This document shows, piece by piece, positions 22,457 to 34,649 of a DNA stretch of 64,000 nt. The stretch is from Ottelia alismoides. Lineage: Eukaryota > Streptophyta > Magnoliopsida > Alismatales > Hydrocharitaceae. The stretch spans positions 372,001-436,000 of the forward strand of contig JAZKJV010009616.1 in NCBI GenBank assembly GCA_037367405.1, in the 5' to 3' direction. The translations under genes and the position numbers were made by a program. The first letter of the stretch is position 1. Every line of letters starts with the position of its first letter. The notes under the pieces are model-generated. The model ran no database searches and was not told the origin of the DNA. It saw only the letters and a program-made list of their open reading frames with translations.

Positions 22457-23589
22457 CGTCCAGGAGTCAAGATAGAGGGATAATATTTCCCTCATTATCC
22501 TTCTATCATCGGCCTTTCTCGCCAAAAAAATATAAATCACTGCCATTTATCTAATAATTTTATATAGGCATTTTTACACTCATAATCGTGAGTAATTCCA
22601 CAATTACGATCATAACCCTGCATTATCATGAATTACATGAGAAATCTTGGATAGTCACTCCGTCTTACACTCATAACCCTCCTTTAGTTTAATATATTAA
22701 CTCATCATATAAATGAGTTAATCTAACTTATCCTCAATACAACATTTAGGAAATAAACAAAAAAATCATGTACTTGAATTTTCATGGATCACATCATTAC
22801 ATGTCTAATTACTTCCCATGCATGTCTAAGTCCGATTCCTAACATATATAATTTAAATGTTTTTCTAAACAGGGTATACATGCGTAAATTTCATAAAAAA
22901 GAACATACATTTCTTCAATCTAGTGAGGGCATATTTCATATGATACGTAATCATTATATAGTTATTTAATCATATAAAACACTTTGCATAATAGCACCCA
23001 TGAGTTTGATGGTTTATTTTTCTTAAACCAATTCTTCTATAATATGTAATGGTTTACTCTTTTTAAATCATTTTCTTTCATAGCTCATAATAGTTTACCT
23101 TTATAAACCAGTTTTCTTATATAACTTTTATATGCGTAACTTGATATACGTTTTCAACCGCTGGCACTTGCGGTCCATGGCATGACATGACAATGTATAT
23201 ACAACTGTAGAGGACTTAGCTTTTGCCTCAATGGTTCCTTGCAACCATACATCCCTTGCGACGTTGTCCCTTGCAGCGATAACATGACAGTATAGGTACA
23301 ACTGTAGATGACTTAGCTTTTTCCTCTGCGGTTCCTTGCAACCATACGTCCCTTGCAGCGTTGCCCCTTGGGCTAACACGACTCCTTGCAGTCGTCCATG
23401 TGACTCTTTATAAGTCGGTGTCAATATTATTCATGATTCATTACGTTCCATGTAATTTATCCACAATAAAATCTTTTTAAATTTAATATTCTAACATTGA
23501 CTTCTTCTATGCAGGTAACTCATTCATGATCACCATATCCCATGACTTGTAATTATATTATTTTGATACAAAAAAATGTGGATACTTCA
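22457..23589. other. gene-free interval with short repeats
   Basis: AT-rich. At 23000-23117 a ~50-bp unit with GGTTTA...TAAACCA inverted ends repeats about three times. At 23186-23375 a ~97-bp unit (ACAACTGTAG...ACTTAGCTTTT...GGTTCCTTGCAACCATAC) occurs twice in tandem; the minus-strand open frame there (23128-23424) merely follows that repeat. I recognise no gene. Confidence 0.5.
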
Positions 23590-23615
23590 CATCACTACAA
23601 ACTAGACGGCCTTTG

Positions 23616-23990
23616 GGGACGCTTATTGGGGACGGTTAATGAGCAACCGTCCCCTATAGTACTATGTTGTAGACTACCGTCCCCTCCGTCGAGTATTCGC
23701 GACGGTCGTTACTGATCGTCGCCGTTAATTGAACCTTTGGCGACGGTTATATAGCCGTCCCTTATGAGTAGAGCCCCAGATTGTTTTCTATGTACCCGGG
23801 TACTGTAGGGGACGGTCATAACCGTCCCCGTTACTCCACTGTTGCCGTCGCGTCCGTCGCCAATGCCTGTGTAATTGGCACGATCCGTCAAATATATGGA
23901 CCAAAGGGGACGGTCCACTTATAACCGTCCCCGATTATTATTATAGGGGACGGTCGGACGACCGTCCCCGATGGTCTTATACCCTCTCGG
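23616..23990. repeat. CACTA left subterminal repeats
   Basis: At least seven copies of GGGGACGGTT/AACCGTCCCC, often paired head to head so each pair can form a hairpin (for example 23635-23655, 23809-23831, 23943-23969). Confidence 0.88.
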
Positions 23991-24029
23991 CCGAATCCTT
24001 TCCTCATTCCTTCGCTCTTTCCTCCGCTC

Positions 24030-24200
24030 TCTCCTCCTCCCTCCGTCGGTGCCCGCTCACCCTCCTCCCTCCGCCGGTGCCCGCTCTCCTCCTCCCTCCG
24101 CCGGTGCGCACTAGCCCTCTTCCCTCTGCCGGTGCCCGCTCTCCTCCTCCCTCCACGGTGCCCGCTCGCCCTCCTCCCTCCGCCGGTGCCCGACCTCCCC
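24030..24200 (+). repeat. GC-rich 27-bp minisatellite
   Basis: About six tandem units of CCTCCTCCCTCCGCCGGTGC plus seven more bases, with small variations, lie in the presumed 5' leader of the CACTA gene. A following TTGGTTGTAAGT looks like an exon-intron boundary. The open frames on both strands (24004-24424) are products of the repeat. Confidence 0.75.
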
Positions 24201-24759
24201 GCCGCCCTCCTCCCTCCGCCGGCTCATCCTTGAAGCCCCCCTCCGCCACCCTCTTCCCTGCCGACGCCCTTCGCCCCCCTCCTCCCTCCGCCGCTCTCCT
24301 CCGTCCGACGCCGCCCTCGTCCATCCGCCGCCGCGGTTTCATCCTCTTATTTGGTTGTAAGTTTTTCAATTATTTTTATTTTAGTAATTTTTTAATTATA
24401 TTATGCTTCCTTATGATTGTTTAGAATTTTTAAAATAGTAGCTTAGTGTTTAGAAAAATGAAGTATTTGTAATTTAGTTGTTTACATGCCTAATAGTTTA
24501 GTTTACAGGATCAAAAACTTAGTTTTTAGGACTTCTAATTTAAATACATAATTCTCCAATTGTTTGCTTGTCTGTAGCTATGCTATCTGTAATACACATT
24601 AACTTAGTATAAGATGTATACATTAACTTAGCATACATTATTGAAACTTAAGTATGGTCTCTGGGTTATTACTACTTTAAAATATAGGAAGAATGATGTA
24701 GAAGTGATTCGTAAGAGATACTGACATTGTAATTAACTTTGGATCTTTAACTTTAGGAA

Positions 24760-25560
24760 ATGGATAAAAGTTGGATGAACAAAAGATTCGATGATTATCA
24801 GACATATAACAAAGGAGTTATCAGATTCTAGACTGGGCATTTCGATATGAGTCAGTCTAAATGTTTTCATTATTATATTTTGATACAATTAGATGAGGTT
24901 GATTCTTTCTTTAAAGAGTTTCAGTCAATGACCACTAGCAAATCCGACTTTCTTAAATGATTTAGGGATAATATTGAACTATTAAAAGTTACCAAAGATG
25001 AACGATGGAGCACGAATTTTGATATTATTCACAGGAGTTCATACTCAATAGTAGTATCACATTCCGGCTATATCGTTAATGGATTCAGATTTCAGAAAAA
25101 GTCAATTGATGAAAATAAATCATCACAGCTTTCTGGAGTAATAGTGAAGGCCGATCTTAGTGCTGGAATTGATGGATACTATGGCGAAATTATTGATATA
25201 CTAGAAATCAATTTTACACATGATGCAAGGTGTGTTCTATTTCATTGTATTTGGTTCGATGTGGATCACATTGGAGTAGGTTACAAGAAGGATAAAAATG
25301 GAGTTCTCTTTTTAAAGCAAACAGGTCGGTTACAAACAAATGAGTCGTATGCGCTTGTCAGTCAGGTAGAACAGGTCTTTTATGTTCCAGATAACTCTGT
25401 TAGTGGATGGATTATACCCATTAGGGCAACACCGAGAGATTTCTTCGATGTTAACGAAGAGGAAGATGCATTGGATAATAACGTTACATACCAAAATAAC
25501 TCAACTGATTTTTTTCATAAAGTAGTAGACAACGATGTTGGTACTACCAACATGAGGTAA
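24760..25560 (+). pseudogene. CACTA transposase (TNP2-type) remnant with DUF4216-like domain
   Basis: An acceptor-like TTTAG precedes an ATG at 24760 that opens MDKSWMNKRFDDY, typical of TNP2-type transposase N-termini. A TAG follows at 24829. The next readable section (about 24840-25140) matches the end of the region before the last domain (LDEVDSFFKEF, then SGYIVNGFRFQKK). At 25144-25540 is the DUF4216-like domain: GYYGEIIDILEINF, LFHCIWFDVDH, SQVEQVFYVPD. The catalytic transposase core that should lie between N-terminus and this region is absent, so this is an internal deletion plus stop codons (24829, about 24958). In a working element it would cut at the CACTA ends. It cannot encode an active enzyme. 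Confidence 0.8.
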
Positions 25561-25647
25561 TGCTATTTTTTATTTTGTATTCATATAATTGAATATCTTC
25601 GGATCTCTCTAAATGTATTTTTTAAAGTAACTGCATTTGAATTGCAG

Positions 25648-27184
25648 AGACGGCTCCTAGACCCAGACGTATTCGGGAAGTTCCCGATCCTCCTCAACAG
25701 CCACATGGAGGTTCTTCTGATGCTGGCAGTGGCGGTACCCAGAGACGACGTGGACCCTCTCAGTGTAGATTTCTGGATCGTCTCGCACCCGAGCAGCCGT
25801 TACATGTTCGTATTGGTTACAGAGATGCAGTGGGGGAGAACTCCACGGAGTTTCAGAGCTACCTTGGACAGGTAGCTCGTGCGCGTGTCTCCATCACGAC
25901 CCACGACTTTCGACAGCTTCTTTATGCTGTCAAGGCTGCCATACTTTCCGATTTGGAGGTATTCTAAAATCAAACAACAAATTTGTACTATTTTATTATA
26001 CTAATGTTTATTATGTTTGTTGTACAAGGTTGTCTTTATATGGGAACAAAATGCCCATGTCGATTCCCAGATTCTCTCGCATGCCGCTGAGTTATTGCGT
26101 CGATACAAGTGACGCATAAAGGTGAAGGTAACAAGTTATTTATATTTTCATAATGAAAGATTTGAACATTCACAACATTTATTTTTCCGTTTTTAGTATT
26201 ACAACCCCTAAATTTCATATGAGCAGCTTGTGCAGAACGTCCCACCTGGTGTTACACTAAATCAATGGAGGGAGTTGATCAATTTTTGGTCTAGTGAAGA
26301 GTTTGTGGTATGTATAATTTTTCCTAATTATTTATTTATGTTTGTACTAACTTTGTTTAATTTCAGGCGATTTCTACAAAAAATACTGCGAATCGCTCCA
26401 AAGGTTTTAGGTCCGCCCACAAGATGGGGAGAAAAAAATACAAACCAATTGAAGCATGATTTTGTAAGTATTTAAAAAATTTTTAGAATGACTAATTTTG
26501 GAAGAATAATTTATTATAATATCTTCTTTTATGTTTTTTAAGTTGAGGGATAACAAAAGAGAAATGACCCGCATAGAGGTTTTTGCCGGGTCAAAGAGCC
26601 GAGATTTAGAAGGAGAAGTGCAGTGGGTTGATGAAGCTTATGCACCAATTCATGTAAGTAATATTTATTTTTAATTTATAGAATGCCTCATATTAATATA
26701 TTGAAAATAATTAATGTATGTATACATGCAGGAAGAAATGATTAGGCTCTCCACCACCTCCTCGCTAGATAGAACGGGGACGAGCACTCCCCATTTGTCC
26801 GCTGATGATGCCTTCCGCAAAGCCACTCGTCCAGAACACAATGGACTCATACGTTGTAGAGGACGTGGAGAAATGATCCGTACATGGTATAGAATGGGTG
26901 GTGCAAGTGGGTCTCAGACTTCCTCGCAAGGGAGCCAGAGAGAAAGAGAGATGGAGAGGGAGCTGCACGAGGTCAAGGCAAAGATGTCCGCACAGGATGA
27001 AGAGATGGCTAAGATGCGTATGGACATGGCGAATATCATGGCATACATAAGCCGTCTTCAATGCCTAGCCCCGCCACCTCCCGTACAACTCGACGGCGAT
27101 GAGGAAAGTGATGAGGAGAGCGAGAAAAGTGAAGAGTCAGAATGGATTACCATGGATGTAAAATATGCATGTAATAAATTTTAG
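25648..27184 (+). pseudogene. CACTA-associated second gene (plant transposase Ptta/En/Spm type), decayed, about 6 exons
   Basis: Predicted exons are 25648-25958, 26029-26127, 26197-26307, 26367-26462, 26543-26653 and 26732-27184, each flanked by GT...AG. The order of motifs follows the plant transposase_24 family: a Pro/Arg-rich start, RRGPSQCRFLDRL; later NQWRELINFWSSEEF; then ISTKNTANRSKGFRSAHKMG; then MTRIEVFAG; and a C-terminal coiled coil (REMERELHEVKAKMS...DEEMAKMRMDMANI) with an acidic tail. Stops interrupt the exons at 26110, 26209 and 26457, so the gene is dead. It may have been spliced onto the 25144-25540 exon (a GT donor at 25541 gives the right phase), but that is a guess. Confidence 0.72.
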
Positions 27185-27363
27185 TTTTATCTTGAATATT
27201 TTATTGTAATCTTTCTAGTAGTGGCAACAATAATGTAGAACTGAAAAACTATTTATTTTTAAATATTATGTTGTTAAAATTGATTTTTTTAAGTGTCCTA
27301 TGTGGTTTTACAGCAGGAGCATGACAAAAACATCATGAATCTATTATGTTTTTGCTGTCAGAG

Positions 27364-27533
27364 GGTATTGGGGACGGTTCTAATCGTCCCCTATTGTCCT
27401 AGAGAATCGTCCCATCTGTCCAAAATAACTGACAGGATATATTTTTGCCTTTCAAAGTACAACAGGGACGGTTGTAACCGTCCCCAATGCTCTTCTGTTG
27501 ACGTCGCTATAGACCCCAACGAAGACGGGACAA
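27364..27533. repeat. CACTA right subterminal repeats, first block
   Basis: GGGGACGGTTCTAATCGTCCCC at 27370 and GGGACGGTTGTAACCGTCCCC near 27466, followed by CTTCTGTTGACGTCGCTATA, a segment that recurs at about 30790 and 30960. Confidence 0.8.
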
Positions 27534-30500
27534 TGATGAATCCATGATTCATTAACTTTTCTGTCGCATTTTGTATTAAAACCCTTAACAAATGCATGTA
27601 AATACTCATTAATTCTCATCTTTTAATAAATCATCCTTCATGAATAAAAACTCTTTTTTAATCATCCAAATAAAGTAAATAAATAAAGAATCAGAAAAAG
27701 AACCAAGGCAGATTGAATATATGTAAATATATACAATATGACTTAAAATATAAATATAACTGAAAGGTATACTTATAGACTAACCCTCGAGACCAAGTCA
27801 GCATGGATTGATCGACAAATCAAAAAGTAGGAGGAGATAAGGAAAGAAAACCAAAAAAATAAATTAATACACACTTTATACACCTTTCATTATTTATAAA
27901 ATAAATATAAAACTTTAAAGATTTTTAATTAATTAATATGAAAATATTTTTCACCAAAATCTTTTCTTAAGTATTTCTAAAAATGTATAAAAAATATAAA
28001 AATAAGTTAAAAATATTACCTTGTATATATGCCAAGAAACCCAGCCTATAAATTGTCAAAAATCTCAACTTCCGAACATCATAACTTCCTCGTACGAACT
28101 CCAATTTCACTCTACTCACCTTTAAAGTTCATAAAATAATATTTTCTAATTAATACAGGTGGTTTTATCGAATTCGGAGTCCGTTTGCAAAAAGTCGATT
28201 TTGGGAACAAAAGACAACGGGGTTTATGGGCTATTTATTTTATATAACACACATTATTTATAGTTTTCTTAATTTTATAATTTTTAAATTATTTCATGAT
28301 CTTGTAATTTAACCCTAATTTATTCATAATTTTTGGAGACTAGTTATTATTTTAATAAAATCAAAAACCCTAAAATATAGGTATAAATGAACTAGATAAC
28401 TTATACCTCTATTTATTAAAAATATGTAATTAACTTATTAAAATCCATAAAAATTTCCACAAGCCTTATTTATTGTTCTAATAATTAAAAATATAAAATT
28501 AATTTTTAATTATTTATTTATTAAATTAAAAATCTAAAACCTATTTATAAATACATATTTATTAATATATAATTTATATTTTGAATAACATTTATTATTT
28601 ATAAAAAGTATTTATTTTATAATTAAGATTATTTAATTATTTACATTTTTTGTATTTAAACCTAATTAAAATAACCTTAATTACTATTTAATATTGATTT
28701 TATAATGAATTTCAAGCTCCTGGCCAACCAGGTGCTGACACTTGTCAGCACCTGGGTTGTCTTCCCCAAGAAGGGTTGTTATCCCAGCTACACTGACCGG
28801 CCATCTTCCTTGATTTATCTCGCGCGCATCTCAACACTTCCAAGCCATCTGAACCTTCGATCTTAGTCTATTAACAACCAAGACCAACGCCAGCCCTTCG
28901 ATCTTCTCTTGGAGCTCACGCAACCTATCTATAAAAGGGCCCAAAGTCGCCATTAACGAACTTAACTCTCCAACTCCCCAGGACTTCCAGATCCAGTAGC
29001 CCGACCCCCCATCTTTCAAGCCTCGCTCCAGCCAACTGTGGTGGTGACAACGCCTAGAGAAGCCGCGCGTGGAGGAGAGACGTCGGAGGAGGAGTTCCAA
29101 GGTGTTCGCCGCCTTGCATCACGACCATTGTGCGCGTGAAGCTCCGGCCAAGGTCGACCGTCGAGCGACTTCAGTCCAGGTAATACACCTTGACTCCCCA
29201 GACCTAATCCATCCATTTCTCAGATTTCTTTCTCGATATCCGAGCCATGATTAGCATGGCTAATCGCGTCATTAGGTAGTCTAATCCATTAGGTTAGGCA
29301 CGCATCAAAATTCCCATTTCAAACTAGTTTCAAATCCACCTCGATTTGCGTTTCATTCTATCACCATCTTCACGCAGTTCCTAATAATTCTGGAAACCAA
29401 CATTTTCGACATGTTTTGAGCTTGCAAAACTTAAATCTCTTGGACGATTCTAAGTGAATCGAGCATATCATTTTGTTGTTTGCAGGTTCATCTCCAATCA
29501 GGAGCAAAAATCCAAGCATCTGGAAGCCTTGATCATCAAGAGATTCAGCCTCAAAGAAGGGTCGCCAGACTGTACCACCTTCGGGATCTCTAGACCGTCA
29601 ACTTCATCACGACTCTGCCGTCGTGTCGAGCTGCGGTCGACCAACACCTACCGCGGGCGAGCTCGAGGGGTGGAGGAGCCACCCCTCTGGCCTCGCCGGA
29701 GCGCCCAAGTCACAGCTGATCGTCGGAGAAAAGTCGGAGAAGACACCTCGTTCGTCAGTCGCGTAACTGCCCAAGAACAATCGCAAGAACAGAATGTACA
29801 GGTGGCTGACGCGTGGCTTCCCCGCGAGCATCCGATCCACATGGATAACTTCTAATCGCAGCCGTCCACAGCGAACCGGTGGAGCATTTGCATACTAAAC
29901 CTAGGGAACTTCCAGAACTTTACTCCCGCTCCAGATAGTTTCTAGAATTACATTTAGGTCCCTCCGCAGGGACCTAAATGTAAAACATTTGTATTTTTCT
30001 TACAAAATAGTCCCTAAAGGACCTTTTTGCAGATATTTTAAATAGTTTTTTTACGCTTATGCCCCTGGGCTGTAGGGGTTCTTTTGACCTCGTTTGACTT
30101 TGTTTCTTGACGATTTTTTTAGGGTAGTTACACAATTACCCCACCTAGCTTGTATTAAAGTTTCGTGAACTTTTGTCATGTTTTCGTCGAGTTTTGATTT
30201 TCTCGAAAACTGCAGTCGTCTTGTTATGTTTTCGTGAGTTTGTTCGAGCACGTTGCTCGGTCTTCACCTACTATATAGTATCACTTACCTATATCCACCT
30301 AGTATATAATAAATAAATCTTTTTGAAAAATATTCCTTTTTGAAAATTAAATAAAAATTTGAAAAGATTAAAATCAAATAGAAAATAAAAATAAAATAAA
30401 ACAAAAAGTTGTTGGTTTCTTTGATAACTTAAAGAAGAGATAAAAATAAAATTGCAAATATAAAACCGAAAAATCAAAAGATTCTATTCTACCTCCTTGA

Positions 30501-30662
30501 GTTCGACCCAGGCACACTTACCTGGATAAATATTTAGTGTAGGTTTTCCTACGGAAAACCGAGTTTGTTTGATACGAGTTAAGATCGTGATTTTTCACGG
30601 CTTTTTCTACATCGACCACGTTTCTCTAAAAAAAGCCACGAAAACGATTTTTAGCTCTATCA
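27534..30662 (+). mobile_element. solo LTR E of the Athila/Tat-like family
   Basis: It starts TGATGAATCCATGATTCATT and ends TTAGCTCTATCA, the same terminal style as the LTRs of A, C and D, but on the plus strand. The CCTTGAGTTCGACCC block near the 3' end (30493-30507) and a TATA box agree with plus orientation. No second LTR or internal region is attached. I found no matching 5-bp duplication, so the ends may be off or the solo LTR may come from recombination between elements. The bases after its end read AATGGCGC, like the start of a tRNA-Asp primer site. Confidence 0.72.
28930..28936 (+). promoter_or_regulatory. solo LTR E TATA box
   Basis: TATAAAA followed by GGGCCC, at the start of a GC-richer part of the LTR. 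The TATAAAA boxes of element D lie in a comparable position on the opposite strand. Confidence 0.6.
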
Positions 30663-30686
30663 AAATGGCGCATCCTTTAAAAACCA

Positions 30687-31090
30687 AGGGGGACGGTTCT
30701 AACCGTCCCTTCCGAATGTTATGCACTCGCTGACTCCTTTTGGTGCCCATGGGAACCAAAGGGGACGGTTTAAACCGTCCCTAATGTTCTTCTGTTGGCG
30801 TTGCTATATCCCAATCTAGCGGGCAAGACGGTTGAGACCGTCCCCTCTGATACTCAACAGGGACGGTTTCAACCGTCCCTTCCTCCTCAAAGGACCTGGA
30901 TGCCTCATATTTATGCCAATGAGGGTTAAACGGGACGGTTACAACCGTCCCTTACAGCTTTCTGTTGGCGTCGCTAAAGGACCTTCTGACGAAGGGGACG
31001 GTTGCAACCGCTCACAAGTCCCTAATTAATCCATACAAGGCGGGACCACAATGTCGCTGCGGCGACCGCTCACAAGTCCCTAATTAATCA
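30687..31090. repeat. CACTA right subterminal repeats, second block
   Basis: Six or more GGGACGGTTNNAACCGTCCC pairs (about 30690, 30759, 30822, 30859, 30931, 30996). A CCGCTCACAAGTCCCTAATT segment is duplicated (31010 and 31067) just before element C; its origin is unclear. Confidence 0.8.
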
Positions 31091-34000
31091 ACAATTAACC
31101 CATAATCAAATCAAACAATGACAAGCAATAGTGGAGTTAAAATTTATTATTAACTCTACAAACAGATGTATAGGTGTAAGTATGTAGAGGTCGAACTCAG
31201 GGAGCAAGGCATGATAGATCAAGCAAGTGCAAAAATGTGATGTGATTAAGTGTCTACAAGCATGCAAATGTTTTTGTAGGTTTTTAATTTTTAATTTTAT
31301 AATTTTGTATTTTGATTTTTAATTTTCCGATTTTATATTTTTTGTATATTTTATATATTTTTTTATTTTTTTCAAAAACTAGAATATAAACAAAGTAAGA
31401 AAAAGGAAGATATGATATTTATAAAAATAAGGAAAATAGTCAAAAATTAGGAAATAAAATATTTTTGGTCTTTTTATATTTTTATACTGGTTTTGCGATT
31501 TTGGGGGATTTTTCAGAATATTTTTGGTATTTTTAAAAGGGCAAAATACAATAAAATAATGAATTAACTACTGGCTGAGATTAAAATGGGAATGAAAAAT
31601 AGCAAACAGTAACAAAAATTTCCCAAATTAATTTTAAATAAAAGACAATAAAATAGAGAAGCTACATGACATGAGTTTATATTTTTAGGACTTTTCTAGG
31701 ATTTTTTAGATTTTTATGAAGTTTTTAGGTGTTTTCTAATTTTTTAAGGTTTTTGTTTTGAAATTTTTATTGATTTTTGGATAGTAATTAAAAGACACTA
31801 AAATAGACCTTAGATAGTTTTTTTGGAATTTTTCAAGAAGTTTTAATATTTTTTTGGTATTTTCTAATGCCAACAGTAGCTAAAATGCATATTTTTGATT
31901 TTTTATAAATAATAAAATGCAATAATTATGCAAAATAAAAATATAGCGTGATAATATGATGTAACAGGAGTCTATTTGTGATTTTTGTGGATTTTTAGCA
32001 TATTTAAGATGCATGCAATAAATAAAGGAAACATAAAGAAACTACATGCTGGCAGGGGCATTTATGTAATATTGGAAAAGTCCAGGCCTTATGCGCAAAA
32101 ATGCTAAAAATATACAACTGAATTAAAAGTTTTTGGACCAAAACACAATAAATAAACCACGGGGGAGCCCCCTGCAAAATGCCCAGACGCACGTGACGAG
32201 CACGTGTGCCAGGCGGGGAACAGAATGCAAAATGATATAGTTCAAGGGGCGTCCTTGCAAATAATATAGAAATTGTAAAGGCAGATGGAAGATTTTAAGT
32301 TATACTTAATAAATATAAATAACTGAGGGGTAGTTGATGCAAAATACCCCAGCTGCTGCGGGCGTCGACGGTTCAGATCAGCCACTTAAACACATGTCAA
32401 CATCACGTCAAACGATACCGCTTCGATTTCGACGGTGAAGATCAAATCCCCGCAGGGGAATCAACGGCTGAGGAGCGAGGTTAATCCAACGGCATCTGGA
32501 AGACCTGGGCTGCAGTAGAGGATCGACGGCGCGCGAGATGGCTGGACGAACGTCGGAAGAGCTTGCCCTTGGCGAGTTTCAAATGAAGTGCAGCACGCCG
32601 CTCCGGCCTTCTCACGTCCTTCCAAACTGTCGTGCAAGCTCATGCAGCCCCGAAGAACAGTCCGGGGGCACCAAATAAGCCCGGGGAGCGGCTGAGCAAG
32701 CTCCCCAATCTTCGTGCTTCTTCGGCCACCTGGGCGTGGTTGTGGTGGCGCAATTTACCCCAAGATAAGTCCTTCAGTCCCTGCAAAGACGCATAGAAAC
32801 TCGACAGCACAAGGGGCAGAGGTCCGACGTTTATTGGCGACAAGCAGACGGATAACAGTGTGGTTGTGGTGGCCGGAGCTCCAGGAGCTCCGGCGAGGTG
32901 TTCGAGAGGTTTTCAAGCTAACGCTACGGGGGAAATTCGCATCAAACTGTAAGGTCTGAAAGCTAAGGCCTACAGCTAAGTAAAGAGTAAAAAAACGAAG
33001 GAAAACAACCTCGAGCGGCCAAAGGCCGTGAGATGTAACCGCCAAGAGCGGAGCTCCGGCGATGGTGGAAGCCGCTCTTCTCCTGTGTCAAACGCTGCCA
33101 CCAAGGGTCGAGGGAGGAATCTGTCACCTTCCTGTATGTCAAGCACTCCAGGAACATGCGTGAAGCTAGGTCAAAGAGGGTTCAATTCGAAAATAGAGGT
33201 GGCAGGGCTATTTTGAAACATGGTGAACCGGGTGCAAAGATCGAGGGATATCTCTCGAATCTACGATCCAATCCCCGAGGAAGCCCTTGGGCATGTCTGG
33301 TCACATATCGGGGAGAAAAAGTGTAGAAGAGTGCGGCATGAAAAGATGTGAGATGTGGCCTAGAAAATTAGGCGAAAACCAAGAAAAAATGCATATCTGA
33401 CACTGGACAGACCTCGGTTAGAGAGTTAACCGAGGTCAACCAAGGAAGGAAGCTGGTTGGTCCACGTGGACCAACCAGAAAAACCTTGGCAAAAAATAAT
33501 TGTAAAATCATTTAAAAATAGAAAACGAATTAATTAATTTTTACTTATTAAATAAAAATATTCATAATTTTATAAGGTATTTTAATATGATTTTTAATTA
33601 CTTTTTTGACGTATTAATTTACAAGTTTCCTTTTATACCCCTTTATAGGTATCTTTATCTATATATTTTATTATTTTATTTTTATTTTGTATTTTTAATT
33701 TATTTAATTATGTTTATTAATTTATAAATTTATAAAGTATTTTTATACACTTAATTATATTTTTATTTAATTTTTCTGTTGTATTTTATACACTTAATAA
33801 AATAGAATTGTGAATTAGGCAGGTATGTATACAGGTATTTTACCTATGTATGCTCTATACAAGTATTTTATTTTATGTTTCTTTTAGGTTGTTATTCTGA
33901 TTTTAATTTACATATATATTATAAGTAATATTTATAAAATTCTAAAAATATAAAATTATAAAAATAATGAATAAATAATACAATGAATATTTTAATCTGT

Positions 34001-34635
34001 ACAAGCATACAATAGGGGTCCAAAACTCAACTTTCAAACCGTAGCTCCACCAAATGCAAAACCACCGCCATTAAATAGCTTATTTTAATCTATATACAAT
34101 TAAAGGGTGAGTTTGATGTATTTGGAGTTTTTGTTTGTCAGATATGGGTCTGGGAAGTTGGGATTCTGGAATTTTATTCAGATCATAACTTTTTAACTGT
34201 ACATTATTTTTATGTGAAATCAATTTTGTATTTTTATTTATTTAATTATATACAACTTTCATGTAGAAAGTTTCTTTATTTGAGGTATAAAAAATAGAAC
34301 CAAAAATAGGTCCTAAAATGAATAAAGAATGAATGAAATAAAAGGGATTTTTATTGTATTTTGACCCTTATCTCCCCCTACTTTATTCCTTGTCGACCTA
34401 TTCATCGAGATGCCTAGGTCTCGAGGTTTCGGGTCATAAAATATTTTCAATATTTTATTATTTTTCTTTTCTTTTATTTATTCTATAATTTTGGCTTTAA
34501 AAACCACATTTTATACAATATTTACACAATGATGCATGAATGCTAAAATGACTAATTTAAGCCTATTTACACACATTTACTAGGATTTTTAATGTCAAAA
34601 TGATAGAATAAAGATGATGAAACGTGGATTCATCA
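31091..34635 (-). repeat. element C 3' LTR
   Basis: About 3.5 kb, ending TGGATTCATCA at 34635. The GAGGTCGAACTCAGGGAG block is at 31186-31203. The central part (32330-33230) is GC-rich. Open frames there (32461-33216) recur in the other LTR with changes and are not called genes. Confidence 0.8.
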
Positions 34636-34649
34636 TCCCCCTATACTTG
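34636..34649 (-). other. element C polypurine tract
   Basis: Element strand CAAGTATAGGGGGA directly before the 3' LTR. Confidence 0.82.

Noticed and set aside
24004..24424. Pro/Arg-rich open frames on both strands near the left CACTA end
   Set aside because: They are produced by the 27-bp minisatellite.
28831..29855. Open frames in solo LTR E (28831-29254 and 29454-29855)
   Set aside because: They lie in the GC-richer LTR centre after the TATA box, share no motif with gag or other proteins, and correspond to the noncoding GC-rich section of the other LTRs.
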